Shown one piece after another: positions 35,763 to 44,348 of a stretch of DNA of 64,000 nucleotides. The notes beneath the pieces were generated by a model. That model was not told where the DNA came from. It searched no databases and worked only from the letters and a program-made list of their open reading frames with translations. The first letter of the stretch is position 1; each line of letters starts with the position of its first letter. Source of the DNA: Bradyrhizobium sp. 200 (GTDB lineage Bacteria; Pseudomonadota; Alphaproteobacteria; Rhizobiales; Xanthobacteraceae). The position numbers and the translations under genes are program-made. Location of the stretch: positions 1,408,001-1,472,000 of the forward strand of contig NZ_CP064689.1 in the NCBI RefSeq assembly GCF_023100945.1. Direction: 5' to 3'.

Positions 35763-36494
35763 GTGAACTATAACTGGAATTGGCATATCTTCTTCGAGCC
35801 GAACCCGACCGGGGCCGGCACCTATCTCGACATGCTGGTGTCGGGATTGCTGCTGACCATCAAGACGGCGTTGCTGGCCTGGATCATTGCACTGATCTTC
35901 GGCACGATCATCGGCATCCTGCGGTCGCTGCCGTCGAAGACGGCATCCTGGATCGGCTTTTGCTACGTCGAATTCTTCCGCAACATGCCGCTATTGGTGC
36001 AGCTATTCCTCTGGTTCTTCGTGCTGCCGGAGTTGTTGCCGCGCGCCGCGGGGCTGTGGATGAAGCAGCTTCCCAACGCGCCGTTCTGGACGGCGGCGAT
36101 CGGGGTCGGGCTGTTCATGTCGGCGCGCGTCGCTGTGCAGCTCGCCGCCGGCATCGCCTCGCTGCCGCGCGGGCAGAAGCAGGCCGCGACCGCGCTGGGG
36201 CTGACGACCGCGCAAGGCTATCGCTACGTGCTGCTGCCGATGGCGTTTCGTATCATCATGCCGCCGCTCACGTCCGAATTCCTCAACACGGTCAAGAACA
36301 CTTCGGTCGCCATCACTATCGGCCTGATCGAACTGACCGGTCAGGCGCGGGCGATGCAGGAATTCTCGTTCCAGGTGTTCGAGGCCTTCACCGCCGCGAC
36401 CGTGATGTATCTCGCGATCAACATCATCGTCGTCACCGGCATGCGCTTCCTCGAACGCAGCCTGGCGATCCCCGGCTACATCACGGGGAAATGA
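35763..36494 (+). CDS. gltJ: Amino acid ABC transporter permease GltJ
   Basis: 243 aa, GTG start. Polar amino-acid HisM-type permease: helices at about 25-50, 65-90, 105-125, 195-235, and the ATPase-contact EAA loop GIASLPRGQKQAATALGLTT...VLLPMAFRIIMPPL. The NTVKNTSVA motif is present. Forms the inner-membrane channel with GltK, whose ATG overlaps this stop. Confidence 0.93.
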   Translation: MNYNWNWHIFFEPNPTGAGTYLDMLVSGLLLTIKTALLAWIIALIFGTIIGILRSLPSKTASWIGFCYVEFFRNMPLLVQLFLWFFVLPELLPRAAGLWMKQLPNAPFWTAAIGVGLFMSARVAVQLAAGIASLPRGQKQAATALGLTTAQGYRYVLLPMAFRIIMPPLTSEFLNTVKNTSVAITIGLIELTGQARAMQEFSFQVFEAFTAATVMYLAINIIVVTGMRFLERSLAIPGYITGK

Positions 36495-37189
36495 CGATGT
36501 TCGACAATCTCGATTTCGACGTCATCCGCCGCTCGCTGCCCTATCTGTTCCTCGACGGCATGAGTTTCACGCTGATGCTGACCGGGCTGTCGGCGCTGGG
36601 CGGCTTGGTCTTCGGCACGCTGATCGCGCTGATGCGGCTGTCGAGCTACAAGCTGCTCGGCCGCATCGCCGGGCTCTATGTCGACTTCATGCGTTCGCTG
36701 CCGCTGGTGCTGGTGATCTTCTGGTTCTATTTCCTGGTGCCCTATATCGGGCAATGGTTGACCGGCGCGTCGCGGCCGATTCGCGTCGGCGCGTTTACCT
36801 CATCGCTCGTCACCTTCATCATGTTCGAGGCGGCGTATTTCTCCGAGATCATGCGCGCCGGCATCCAGTCTATTTCCAAGGGGCAGCCGGCGGCGGCAAG
36901 CGCGCTCGGCCTGACCTACAGCCAGTCGATGCGCTACATCGTGCTGCCGCAGGCGTTCCGCAACATGCTGCCGGTGCTGCTGACGCAGACCATCGTGCTG
37001 TTCCAGGACACCTCGCTGGTTTACGTGCTGTCGATCCCGGATTTTCTCGGCGCCGCCAGCAAGGTGGCGCAGCGCGACGGGCGCCTGGTCGAGATGTATC
37101 TGTTCGCAGCCGTAGTCTATTTCGCGATTTCCTGTGTCGCGTCCTATGGCGTCCGGCGCCTGCAGGCGCGCATTGCCATTGTTCGGTGA
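36491..37189 (+). CDS. gltK: Amino acid ABC transporter permease GltK
   Basis: 232 aa from the ATG at 36491, which overlaps the gltJ stop (ATGA). HisM-type permease with YLFLDGMSFTLMLTGLSALG and EAA loop AGIQSISKGQPAAASALGLT followed by IVLPQAFRNMLPVLLTQTI. Partner of GltJ in a heterodimeric channel; gltL follows 6 nt later. Translational coupling of all three genes is likely. Confidence 0.93.
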   Translation: MTMFDNLDFDVIRRSLPYLFLDGMSFTLMLTGLSALGGLVFGTLIALMRLSSYKLLGRIAGLYVDFMRSLPLVLVIFWFYFLVPYIGQWLTGASRPIRVGAFTSSLVTFIMFEAAYFSEIMRAGIQSISKGQPAAASALGLTYSQSMRYIVLPQAFRNMLPVLLTQTIVLFQDTSLVYVLSIPDFLGAASKVAQRDGRLVEMYLFAAVVYFAISCVASYGVRRLQARIAIVR

Positions 37190-37195
37190 GAGTTC

Positions 37196-37927
37196 ATGAT
37201 CGAAATCAGCCATGTCAATAAATGGTACGGGCCGACCTTCCAGGTGCTGAAGGACTGCACCACCAGCGTCGCCAAGGGCGAGGTGGTGGTGGTTTGCGGC
37301 CCATCAGGCTCGGGAAAGTCGACGCTGATCAAATGCGTCAATGCGCTGGAGCCGTTCCAGGAAGGCCAGATCATCCTCGACGGCATCAAGGTCAACGATC
37401 CCAGGACCGATTTGCCAAAGCTGCGCGCCCGCGTCGGCATGGTGTTCCAGCACTTCGAGCTGTTTCCGCATTTGCGGATCATCGAGAATCTGTGCCTAGC
37501 GCAGGAGAAGGTGCTGGGCCGTTCGCATGGCGAGGCCATGGCCAAGGGCGAGAAACTGCTCGAGCGCGTCGGGTTGACGGCGCATGCCACCAAATATCCT
37601 GCGGAACTATCCGGCGGCCAGCAGCAGCGCGTCGCGATCGCGCGTGCACTGGCGATGGATCCGATTGCGATGCTGTTTGACGAGCCGACCTCGGCGCTCG
37701 ATCCCGAAATGATCAGCGAGGTGCTCGATGTCATGGTCGATCTTGCGCACGAGGGCATGACCATGATGGTCGTCACCCACGAAATGGGCTTTGCCAGCAA
37801 GGTCGCCAATCGCGTGATCTTCATGGACAAGGGCGAGATCGTCGAGGACGCGCTGAAGACGGATTTCTTCGGCAGTCCGCGCAGCGAACGCGCGCAGAAA
37901 TTCTTGTCGAAGATTCTCTCGCATTGA
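37196..37927 (+). CDS. gltL: Amino acid ABC transporter ATP-binding protein GltL
   Basis: 243 aa ABC ATPase. Walker [11 protein letters not shown]-loop [11 protein letters not shown], signature LSGGQQQR, Walker [15 protein letters not shown] and switch His in VVTHEMGFA are all intact. It energises uptake through GltJK. The operon ends here; a CATTGCGAG-type hairpin follows 10 nt later and may terminate transcription. Confidence 0.95.
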   Translation: MIEISHVNKWYGPTFQVLKDCTTSVAKGEVVVVCGPSGSGKSTLIKCVNALEPFQEGQIILDGIKVNDPRTDLPKLRARVGMVFQHFELFPHLRIIENLCLAQEKVLGRSHGEAMAKGEKLLERVGLTAHATKYPAELSGGQQQRVAIARALAMDPIAMLFDEPTSALDPEMISEVLDVMVDLAHEGMTMMVVTHEMGFASKVANRVIFMDKGEIVEDALKTDFFGSPRSERAQKFLSKILSH

Positions 37928-37937
37928 GGCATCTATC

Positions 37938-38025
37938 GTCGTCATTGCGAGCGAAGCGAAGCAATCCATAACGCCACAAGTGGAGGAATGGATTGCTTCG
38001 TCGCTTCGCTCCTCGCAATGACGGC
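37938..38025. repeat. CATTGCGAG-type palindromic element, copy C
   Basis: CGTCATTGCGAGCGAAGCGA begins it and CTCGCAATGACGGCG ends it, with inner GAAGCAATCCAT / ATGGATTGCTTCG arms. It shares its first 28 bases with copy A. Between gltL and the D-amino acid aminotransferase gene. Confidence 0.92.
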
Positions 38026-38134
38026 GGTGGAGGACGCCTCGTCCGGGAAATGACACGGGCGTGAGTTCCTCGCCATTAACAAATTGCATATAAGATCTGC
38101 CGCACCGGCTTCGCTACCTCCAGGAGACTCTACT

Positions 38135-38992
38135 TTGGAACAGATCGCTTACGTCAACGGCTCGTTCGTCCCGCTTTCTGAGGCGAAGGTCTCGATCCTC
38201 GACCGCGGCTTCCTGTTTGCCGATGGCATCTATGAGGTCGCCGCCGTACTCGACGGCAAATTGATCGACAACGCCTCGCATCTGGCGCGGCTGGAGCGCT
38301 CGGTCGGCGAGATCGAGCTGGCGCTGCCGGAGACTACCGCACGGATCCAGGAGATCCAGAAGGAACTGATCGCGCGCAACAACCTCGTCAACGGCATGGT
38401 CTATCTGGAAGTGACGCGCGGCGCCGATACCGGCCGCGACTTCGCGTTTCCCAAGGGCGTCAAGCCGACGCTGATCATGTTCACCTCGACCAAGGACATT
38501 ATCAATGCGCCCTCGGCCAAGACCGGCATCAACGTGATCACGGTGCCGGATTTGCGTTGGACCCGCCGCGACATCAAGAGCGTCGCGCTGTTGGCGCAGG
38601 TGCTGGCCAAGCAGGCCGCCGCGGTGGCCGGCGCCGGCGAAGCCTGGATGATCGAAGACGGCAAGGTGACCGAGGGCGGCTCGTCGTCGTGCTTCATCCT
38701 GACCCAGGACGACGTGATCGTGACGCGGCAGAACGGCAGCGCGATCCTGCCGGGCTGCACGCGCAAGGCCGTGGTTGTGCTGGCCGAGGAGCGCCAGCTT
38801 CGCGTCGAGGAGCGGGCGTTTTCCGTCGAGGAAGCGCTGGCCGCCAAGGAAGCCTTCATCACCAGCGCCAGCGTTTTCGTGCAGGCCGTGGTGTCGATCG
38901 ACGGCAAGAAGGTCGCTGATGGCAAGCCCGGCCCGATGGCCAACCGCCTGCGCGAGATCTATGTCGAGTTCGCCAAGGCGACGGCGGTGTAG
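38135..38992 (+). CDS. D-amino acid aminotransferase (class IV PLP enzyme)
   Basis: 285 aa from TTG 38135, chosen because AGGAG lies upstream and the protein then begins EQIAYVNGSFVPLSEAKVSI like the family. PLP-lysine region: RRDIKSVALLAQVLAKQAA; phosphate and carboxylate contacts EGGSSSCF and LPGCTRKAV. The sequence fits D-alanine aminotransferase, which interconverts D-amino acids and 2-oxo acids for peptidoglycan or catabolism. A relic of dadA and an amino acid transporter are close by. Confidence 0.9.
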   Translation: MEQIAYVNGSFVPLSEAKVSILDRGFLFADGIYEVAAVLDGKLIDNASHLARLERSVGEIELALPETTARIQEIQKELIARNNLVNGMVYLEVTRGADTGRDFAFPKGVKPTLIMFTSTKDIINAPSAKTGINVITVPDLRWTRRDIKSVALLAQVLAKQAAAVAGAGEAWMIEDGKVTEGGSSSCFILTQDDVIVTRQNGSAILPGCTRKAVVVLAEERQLRVEERAFSVEEALAAKEAFITSASVFVQAVVSIDGKKVADGKPGPMANRLREIYVEFAKATAV

Positions 38993-39011
38993 GCCCCACA
39001 ACGTTACGACG

Positions 39012-39097
39012 TCGTCATTGCCGGGCTTGACCCGGCAATCCATCAAAAAGTCTCTTGCGAAGGTTGATGGATGCGCGGGTCAAGCCCGCGCATGACG
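39012..39097. repeat. CATTGCCGGG-type palindromic element, copy 1
   Basis: GTCATTGCCGGGCTTGACCC at the left, GGGTCAAGCCCGCGCATGAC at the right, inner CATC...GATG arms. A second copy is at 52317-52404, and a shortened relative (GTGGCCGGGACAAGCCCGGG) is at about 40687-40706. Confidence 0.9.
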
Positions 39098-39125
39098 TGT
39101 TTGGGTTGCGGTTGCCTGCCTGCCC

Positions 39126-39587
39126 TCACGCCACCGCGGCTTTCGCCTTCACGGGATGTACCGCGCGGAAGGCAATGGCCAGCCTGTTCCAGGCATTGAT
39201 GGCACCGATCAGCATGGTCAGATTGACCGTCTCCGTTTCCGAGAAGTGGGCGCGCACGTCTTCGTAGAGATCGTCCGGGGCATGGGTTTCGGCGATCAGC
39301 GTCAGCGCGTCGGTCCAGGCCAGCGCCGCGCGTTCACGGTCGGTATAAAGCGGCGACTCGTGCCAGGCGCTCAGCAGATACAGCCGTTGCTCGGTCTCGC
39401 CCTGCTTGCGGGCATCCTGGGTGTGCATGTTGATGCAGTAGGCGCAGCCGTTGATCTGCGAAGCGCGCGTCTTGACGAGTTCAATCAGCGATTTTTCCAG
39501 GCCGGAGGCCTGGATCTGGGCTTCGAGCGCGACGAGCGCTTTGATGGTATCGGGCGCGGCCTGGTAGTAGTTCATGCGAGGCTTCAT
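39126..39587 (-). CDS. AhpD-like carboxymuconolactone decarboxylase family protein
   Basis: 153 aa. The C-A-Y-C motif in INGCAYCINMHTQDARKQGE, with the following His, is the thiol active site of AhpD-type peroxidase-associated reductases. Helical repeats around it (RERAALAWTDALTLIA) fit. Likely an alkylhydroperoxidase-like redox protein. ATG 39587 is preceded by GAGGAGAACGGCC. Monocistronic, convergent with the aminotransferase gene. Confidence 0.9.
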   Translation of the reverse strand: MKPRMNYYQAAPDTIKALVALEAQIQASGLEKSLIELVKTRASQINGCAYCINMHTQDARKQGETEQRLYLLSAWHESPLYTDRERAALAWTDALTLIAETHAPDDLYEDVRAHFSETETVNLTMLIGAINAWNRLAIAFRAVHPVKAKAAVA

Positions 39588-39686
39588 GGCCGTTCTCCTC
39601 TGAGGGTTGACGTGGCTATTGCGAAAAATTCAGGCTGTGGCGAGGATGATCTAGGATTGTTCCCTAATATTTGACGGATTCAGGGC

Positions 39687-40670
39687 ATGCAAATTCGGCA
39701 AGAAACGAAAATTCGATCCGTTCTGTTCGTGCTCGCTGCGTTCATCCTGTTCCTAGGCGCGTCTGCCTTTGCCGCTTATCCAGATCGTGTCATCAGGATC
39801 GTGGTGCCGTTTGCGCCGGGCGGCGGAACTGATGTAGTGGCGCGGACGCTGGCGCAGGAGATGGCAAAGGATCTCGGCGCGTCCATCATCATCGAGAACA
39901 AGCCGGGGGCGGGGACCATTCTCGGCACCCAGATGGTCGCGGCCAGTCCGCCTGATGGTTACACGCTGCTGATGGGGACTTTCGCCAACGCTGTCAATCC
40001 CAGCCTGAATGCGAAGCTGCCCTACGACGCGCATACGGATTTTGCCGCGGTGGCGCTGCTGGCGCGCTCCTTCAATATCGTCGTGGTCAATCCGGCGTCG
40101 CCGATCAGATCGATTGCGGATCTGATCGCTGCGGCAAAAGCCGAGCCCACCAAGCTCACCTATGGCACCTACGGCACCGGCACTTCGGCGCATCTGGCCG
40201 GCGAATTGTTCAAGCATATGGCCGGCGTCAATCTGACGACGGTGCCTTACAAGGGGGCTGCGCCCGCGATCACCGACCTGATCGGCGGACAGATCAATGT
40301 GATCTTCACGACGGTGGCAAGTGCTGCGTCCCTGGTCGAAGCCGGCCAGTTGCGGGCGATTGCCGTGACGTCGGCCGAACGCTCGCCGGCTTTTCCCCAA
40401 TTGCCGACGGTGTCGGAAGCCGGCGTTCCCGGCTATGCCGCCGAAGCCTGGTACGGCCTCTACGCGCCCGCCAAAACGCCGCCCGAGATCATCGACCGTC
40501 TCAACAAGTCGGCCGCGAAAGCGGTCCAGTCCGAAGCTTTCAAGAAGCTTGGCAAGAACGAAGGTCTCGTCATGGTGGCCGGGCCGCCCGAAGCGCTCGA
40601 TCGGTATTTCGCCGGCGAGGAAGAGCGCTGGCGCAAGGTGATCCAGGACGCCGGGATCAAGATCGAGTAG
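39687..40670 (+). CDS. Bug/TctC-family solute receptor (orphan)
   Basis: 327 aa. Signal peptide around SVLFVLAAFILFLGASAFA, then YPDRVIRIVVPFAPGGGTDV, PDGYTLLMGT, YGTYGTGTSAHLAGELF and YKGAAPAITDLIGGQ, the usual Bug pattern. No TctA or TctB is adjacent, so it must use a transporter encoded elsewhere or act as a sensor component. The convergent FAH/monooxygenase/Ldh operon next to it could metabolise its ligand. Confidence 0.9.
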   Translation: MQIRQETKIRSVLFVLAAFILFLGASAFAAYPDRVIRIVVPFAPGGGTDVVARTLAQEMAKDLGASIIIENKPGAGTILGTQMVAASPPDGYTLLMGTFANAVNPSLNAKLPYDAHTDFAAVALLARSFNIVVVNPASPIRSIADLIAAAKAEPTKLTYGTYGTGTSAHLAGELFKHMAGVNLTTVPYKGAAPAITDLIGGQINVIFTTVASAASLVEAGQLRAIAVTSAERSPAFPQLPTVSEAGVPGYAAEAWYGLYAPAKTPPEIIDRLNKSAAKAVQSEAFKKLGKNEGLVMVAGPPEALDRYFAGEEERWRKVIQDAGIKIE

Positions 40671-40716
40671 GGCCGCCTTGTTCGTCGTGGCCGGGACAAG
40701 CCCGGGCCTGACGAGC

Positions 40717-41499
40717 TTACTTCTCCGCCACGAACCTGTTCCGCAACGTTCCGATCCCGGTGATGTCGATCTCGACGACGTCGCCGGCCTTCAGGTTGGG
40801 CGAGGCGCCGTCGGTGCCCATCCAGATCACGTCGCCCGGCGACAGCGTGAAATATTTGGAGAGCTCAACGAGGAACGGCACGATGCCGAAAATCATGTCG
40901 TTGGTGTGGAAGCGGCCGGTCTCCTTGCCGTTGACCCGGATCACGGTTTCCATCCTGTCGAGGCCGACGTCGGTTTCGATCCACGGGCCCATCGGCTTGA
41001 AGGTGTCGGCATTCTTGGAACGCCACAGGCTGCGGTCGGCCTTCTGCCATGTGCGCTCGCTGACGTCGTTGCCGATGGTGTAGCCGAACACGCAATCCAT
41101 CGCATTGGCTTCGGTGAGATGTTTTGCTTTCTTGCCGATGACGACCACCAGTTCGCCCTCGTAGTGGATCTTTTCGGTCGCGCTCGCCGGGATCACCACG
41201 TCTTCGTCATGGGCGATCAGCGCGTTCTGCGCGCGATAGCCGATCTCGGGCCGGTCGGGCACGTTGGGCACCGTGCCGGCTTTGTCGGCGGCTTCCTTGA
41301 GATGCTTGAGATAGTTCAGCCCCACGCAATAGAAGGTGCGCGGAATCAGCGGCAGCTCGATCTTCACGTCCTTCAATGCATGCGACTGCGTTCCGCGCTG
41401 CCATTCGCCGAAGGGATCGCCATTGATGGCGATAATTTTGTCGCCCTCGACAATGCCCCATGATGTCTTGCCGGCGGCGGTGAATTTGAGCCAACGCAT
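40717..41499 (-). CDS. Fumarylacetoacetate hydrolase family protein
   Basis: 260 aa from the ATG at 41499. FAH signs: YCVGLNYLKHLKEA, metal ligands in HYEGELVVVIGKKA (E-x-E) with downstream Asp in GNDVSERTWQ, and KNADTFKPMGPW. Such enzymes hydrolyse, isomerise or decarboxylate 2-oxo or enol acids in aromatic catabolism. Last gene of a three-gene minus-strand operon, 13 nt after the monooxygenase. Confidence 0.9.
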   Translation of the reverse strand: MRWLKFTAAGKTSWGIVEGDKIIAINGDPFGEWQRGTQSHALKDVKIELPLIPRTFYCVGLNYLKHLKEAADKAGTVPNVPDRPEIGYRAQNALIAHDEDVVIPASATEKIHYEGELVVVIGKKAKHLTEANAMDCVFGYTIGNDVSERTWQKADRSLWRSKNADTFKPMGPWIETDVGLDRMETVIRVNGKETGRFHTNDMIFGIVPFLVELSKYFTLSPGDVIWMGTDGASPNLKAGDVVEIDITGIGTLRNRFVAEK

Positions 41500-41512
41500 G
41501 AAAATGTCCTCG

Positions 41513-42880
41513 TTATTCGGCGGCGGCCTGCGGGCTGGTTTTCCAGGCGCCGGCAGCGGGCCGCGGCAGGCCGAGATTCTCGCGCAGCGTCTTGCCGGTA
41601 TAATCCTTGTGAAACAGGCCGCGGCGCTGCAACTCCGGCACGACATGCCTGACGAAATCGGCGTAGGAGCCCGGCACGATGGTGGCCGCGATGACAAAAC
41701 CGTCGCAGCCGCGCTCGACGAACATCTCCTCTAACTTGTCGGCGATCTCCTTCGGTCCGCCGACGATCGCGTCCTGCACCTGGCCGCGGCCGGAGAAGGT
41801 GACGAAGTCGCGCGCGCTGGGATTGGTCTTGCCTGAATTCTTGAGCACACCGTCGCGAATGCCCAGGATGCCCTGCATGCTCTTGAGTTCATCTGTCGTC
41901 AGCGGCTCGTCGAGCGGCTTTGACGCGAAGTCGTAGTTCAGCGCCTCCGCGAGCAGCGACAGCGCGTCAATCTGCAGCGGCAGCTTGTTGATCACAGCCA
42001 TCTTGTCTTCGGCTTCCGTCTTGGTCGCGCCGCAGACCGGCGTGGTGAGGTTGCAGAGGAACATCTGGTCGGGATCGCGGCCGGCTTTCGCCGCTTCGTT
42101 GCGGACAGCCGCATAGCCTTCCTTGGCGGCCGCCACGTTGCGCGCGGCGGTGAAGATCACCTCGCCCCATCGCCCTGCGAAGCGCTGGCCGCGGCCGGAT
42201 GCGCCGGCCTGGATGATGACGGGATGGCCCTGCGCCGAGCGCGGCACGGTGAACGGACCGCGCGACTTGAAGAACTTGCCCTTGTGGTCGAGCCGCTTCA
42301 CCTTGGCCGGATCGGCGAAGCGGCCGCTCTTCTTGTCCATGATCAGCGAGTCGTCTTCCCAGGTGTCCCAATGGCCGAGCACGACTTCCATGAATTCGTC
42401 GGCGCGGTCATAGCGGTAGTCATGTTCGAGATGGGCGTCCTTGCCCATGTTGTGCGCCTCGCCGTCATTGAGCGAGGTGACGACGTTCCACCCCGCGCGG
42501 CCGCCCGACATCAGGTCGAGCGTGGCGAAACGGCGCGCGACGTCGAACGGCTCGTAATAGGTGGTCGAGCAGGTCGACCCCAGCCCGAGCTTTTCGGTGA
42601 CCATGCCCATCGTGGTCAGCACGATCAGCGGGTCCATCTTCACGCAGCGGATGCCGTATTCGACGGTGTGGGCGTGATCGTTGCCGTAGCGGTCCGGCAT
42701 CGCCAGGCGGTCGTCGAAGAACGCCATATGGAATTTGCCGGCTTCGAGAAGCCGGGCGATCTCCTGGTAATAGTCGGCCGACATCGAATCGTCGCGCGAT
42801 TCCGGATGCCGCCACGAGCTCGGCAGATTGGTGCAGTTCTGCGCCTGCAGGAATCCCACCAGCGCCATTTGCCGTGTCAT
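41513..42880 (-). CDS. LLM-class flavin-dependent monooxygenase, second copy
   Basis: 455 aa of the NtaA/SnaA/DszA family: GKFHMAFFDDRLAMPDRYG, LDLMSGGRAGWNVVTSLND, IIQAGASGRGQRFAGRWGEV and GPKEIADKLEEMFVERG. It is a paralogue of the enzyme at 26486-27874. A separate flavin reductase is needed; none is visible in the operon. Neighbours (Ldh upstream by 31 nt, FAH downstream) suggest a pathway of dehydrogenation, oxygenation and hydrolysis; the order is inferred. Confidence 0.9.
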   Translation of the reverse strand: MTRQMALVGFLQAQNCTNLPSSWRHPESRDDSMSADYYQEIARLLEAGKFHMAFFDDRLAMPDRYGNDHAHTVEYGIRCVKMDPLIVLTTMGMVTEKLGLGSTCSTTYYEPFDVARRFATLDLMSGGRAGWNVVTSLNDGEAHNMGKDAHLEHDYRYDRADEFMEVVLGHWDTWEDDSLIMDKKSGRFADPAKVKRLDHKGKFFKSRGPFTVPRSAQGHPVIIQAGASGRGQRFAGRWGEVIFTAARNVAAAKEGYAAVRNEAAKAGRDPDQMFLCNLTTPVCGATKTEAEDKMAVINKLPLQIDALSLLAEALNYDFASKPLDEPLTTDELKSMQGILGIRDGVLKNSGKTNPSARDFVTFSGRGQVQDAIVGGPKEIADKLEEMFVERGCDGFVIAATIVPGSYADFVRHVVPELQRRGLFHKDYTGKTLRENLGLPRPAAGAWKTSPQAAAE

Positions 42881-42911
42881 GCCGTTCTCCTTGTGCGCGC
42901 GGGATTGGATT

Positions 42912-43964
42912 TCATTTCAGGCCGAGTTCGGCGGCGAGCTTGTAGTCGGTGGCCAGCGCCTTCAATTTGTCCCAGGTGGCGTCCTCGACCTCGATGCCGT
43001 CGCGCCGGCGCTGTTGCTCGCGGACATGCTCGATCTCGCCGGGATAGAACACGCCGGGGGATCCTTCCGACGGCGGCGTCGATTTCAGGTAGCGGGCGAA
43101 CTCGCCGACTTCCTTCTCGAAATCCTTCAGCGGGCGGAACGCTGCGACGTTGAACACCGCCATGAAGCATCCGTCATTGTGGCGGCCGGTCGGCTCGACG
43201 CCAAAGCCTAAGCCCGTGAGCAGACCGCACAGCACTTCGACCATGGCGGCGAGGCCGCTTCCCTTGTAGCCCTCGCTGCCGCCGAGCGGCAGCAGCGCGC
43301 CGCCCTTGCGATATTGCGTGGGATCGGTGGTGTGCCGGCCTTCCGCATCGACGATCCAGCCTTGCGGGATCTGTTCGCCGCGCGCCACCGACAGCGCGAT
43401 CTTGCCGGCCGCGACCGCCGAGGTCGCCATGTCAAGATAGAACGGCGCCTCGAGATCGGATGGCACCGCAATCGAGATCGGGTTGGTGCCGAGCCGGGCC
43501 TCGCGGCCGCCGAACGGTGCGACATGCTTCGGCGATCGGCCGGAATCGGCCGTGGCAATGCCGATCATGCCCGCCCGCATCGCCATCATCGGATACGCGG
43601 CGAGCCGCCCGACATGGCTCTGCCGGAACACCGTGCAGGCGGCGACGTTGGCGGTCTTCGCCTTTTCGATTGTCAGCGCCATCGCCCTGGCGTTGACGTG
43701 AAAACCAAAACCCCAATGGCCGTCGATCACGGTCGTGGTCGGCGATTCCTGGACGATGGTCCATTTGGCGCCGGGCACGATGTGGCCGGCCTTGATACGG
43801 TCGATATAGGTCGGGATCGCGATCACGCCGTGCGAGTCGTGGCCGGCGAGATTGGCGTTGACGCAGCCGACAGCTACCGCATCGGCTTCCTCCTCCGACG
43901 CCCCGGCGGCCCCGAGCAGCGCCGCACCGATACGCGTGAGACGGTCGGCCTGGACCATCGGCAT
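42912..43964 (-). CDS. Malate/L-lactate dehydrogenase (Ldh_2) family oxidoreductase
   Basis: 350 aa. Family motifs: AGHDSHGVIAIPTYIDRI (catalytic His), SHVGRLAAYPMMAMRAG, GTNPISIAVPS, and GGSEGYKGSGLAAMVEVL. These NAD(P)-dependent enzymes reduce 2-oxo or cyclic imino acids (malate, ureidoglycolate, delta1-piperideine-2-carboxylate and others). First gene of the FAH operon. Exact substrate cannot be read. Confidence 0.9.
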   Translation of the reverse strand: MPMVQADRLTRIGAALLGAAGASEEEADAVAVGCVNANLAGHDSHGVIAIPTYIDRIKAGHIVPGAKWTIVQESPTTTVIDGHWGFGFHVNARAMALTIEKAKTANVAACTVFRQSHVGRLAAYPMMAMRAGMIGIATADSGRSPKHVAPFGGREARLGTNPISIAVPSDLEAPFYLDMATSAVAAGKIALSVARGEQIPQGWIVDAEGRHTTDPTQYRKGGALLPLGGSEGYKGSGLAAMVEVLCGLLTGLGFGVEPTGRHNDGCFMAVFNVAAFRPLKDFEKEVGEFARYLKSTPPSEGSPGVFYPGEIEHVREQQRRRDGIEVEDATWDKLKALATDYKLAAELGLK

Positions 43965-44348
43965 GGGAATTTCCTTTACCTGAATGCCCGCGTGACCGGC
44001 GGATCTTGCTTGTTACCGCGTTCGGCATGCTCTCAAAGCGGCGGCGGCAGGGCAAGCGTGGAAATATCCTGTTAGCCATGCCGCAGGCACGGCCCTCGAT
44101 GGCCCGAAATTTCATCCAGCAAAATTCAAGAAGCGCTTTCTGCGGCCGGTATCCCGGCCGGCGCGCGCCGGCGGTATGGCTGACAAATCGTGAAATGAAC
44201 CGTAGTTCTTCGGAGCAATGGCGCGGCTCGTTGGTCTGACATTTACTGTGAATCGCAACTCGCGGTCGCCAATAACGAGCATTTAGGCCTCCTGCACGCA
44301 TAAAATCCGAAGGGGGCAGCCAGAGCTGCCGGCAGGAGCTTGGGGACG
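43965..44348. other. 384-bp divergent intergenic region
   Basis: It should carry promoters for the Ldh operon and the large GGDEF-EAL gene. A GC-rich hairpin-like stretch (GCCGGTATCCCGGCCGGC then GCGCGCCGGC) lies near 44142-44172. AGGAG at 44334-44338 is the ribosome site of the next gene. No small gene recognised. Confidence 0.4.

Noticed and set aside
35780..37189. Apparent 469-residue protein fusing an N-terminal extension to the second permease
   Set aside because: The first half is an out-of-frame reading of gltJ; gltK starts at 36491 with the usual overlap.
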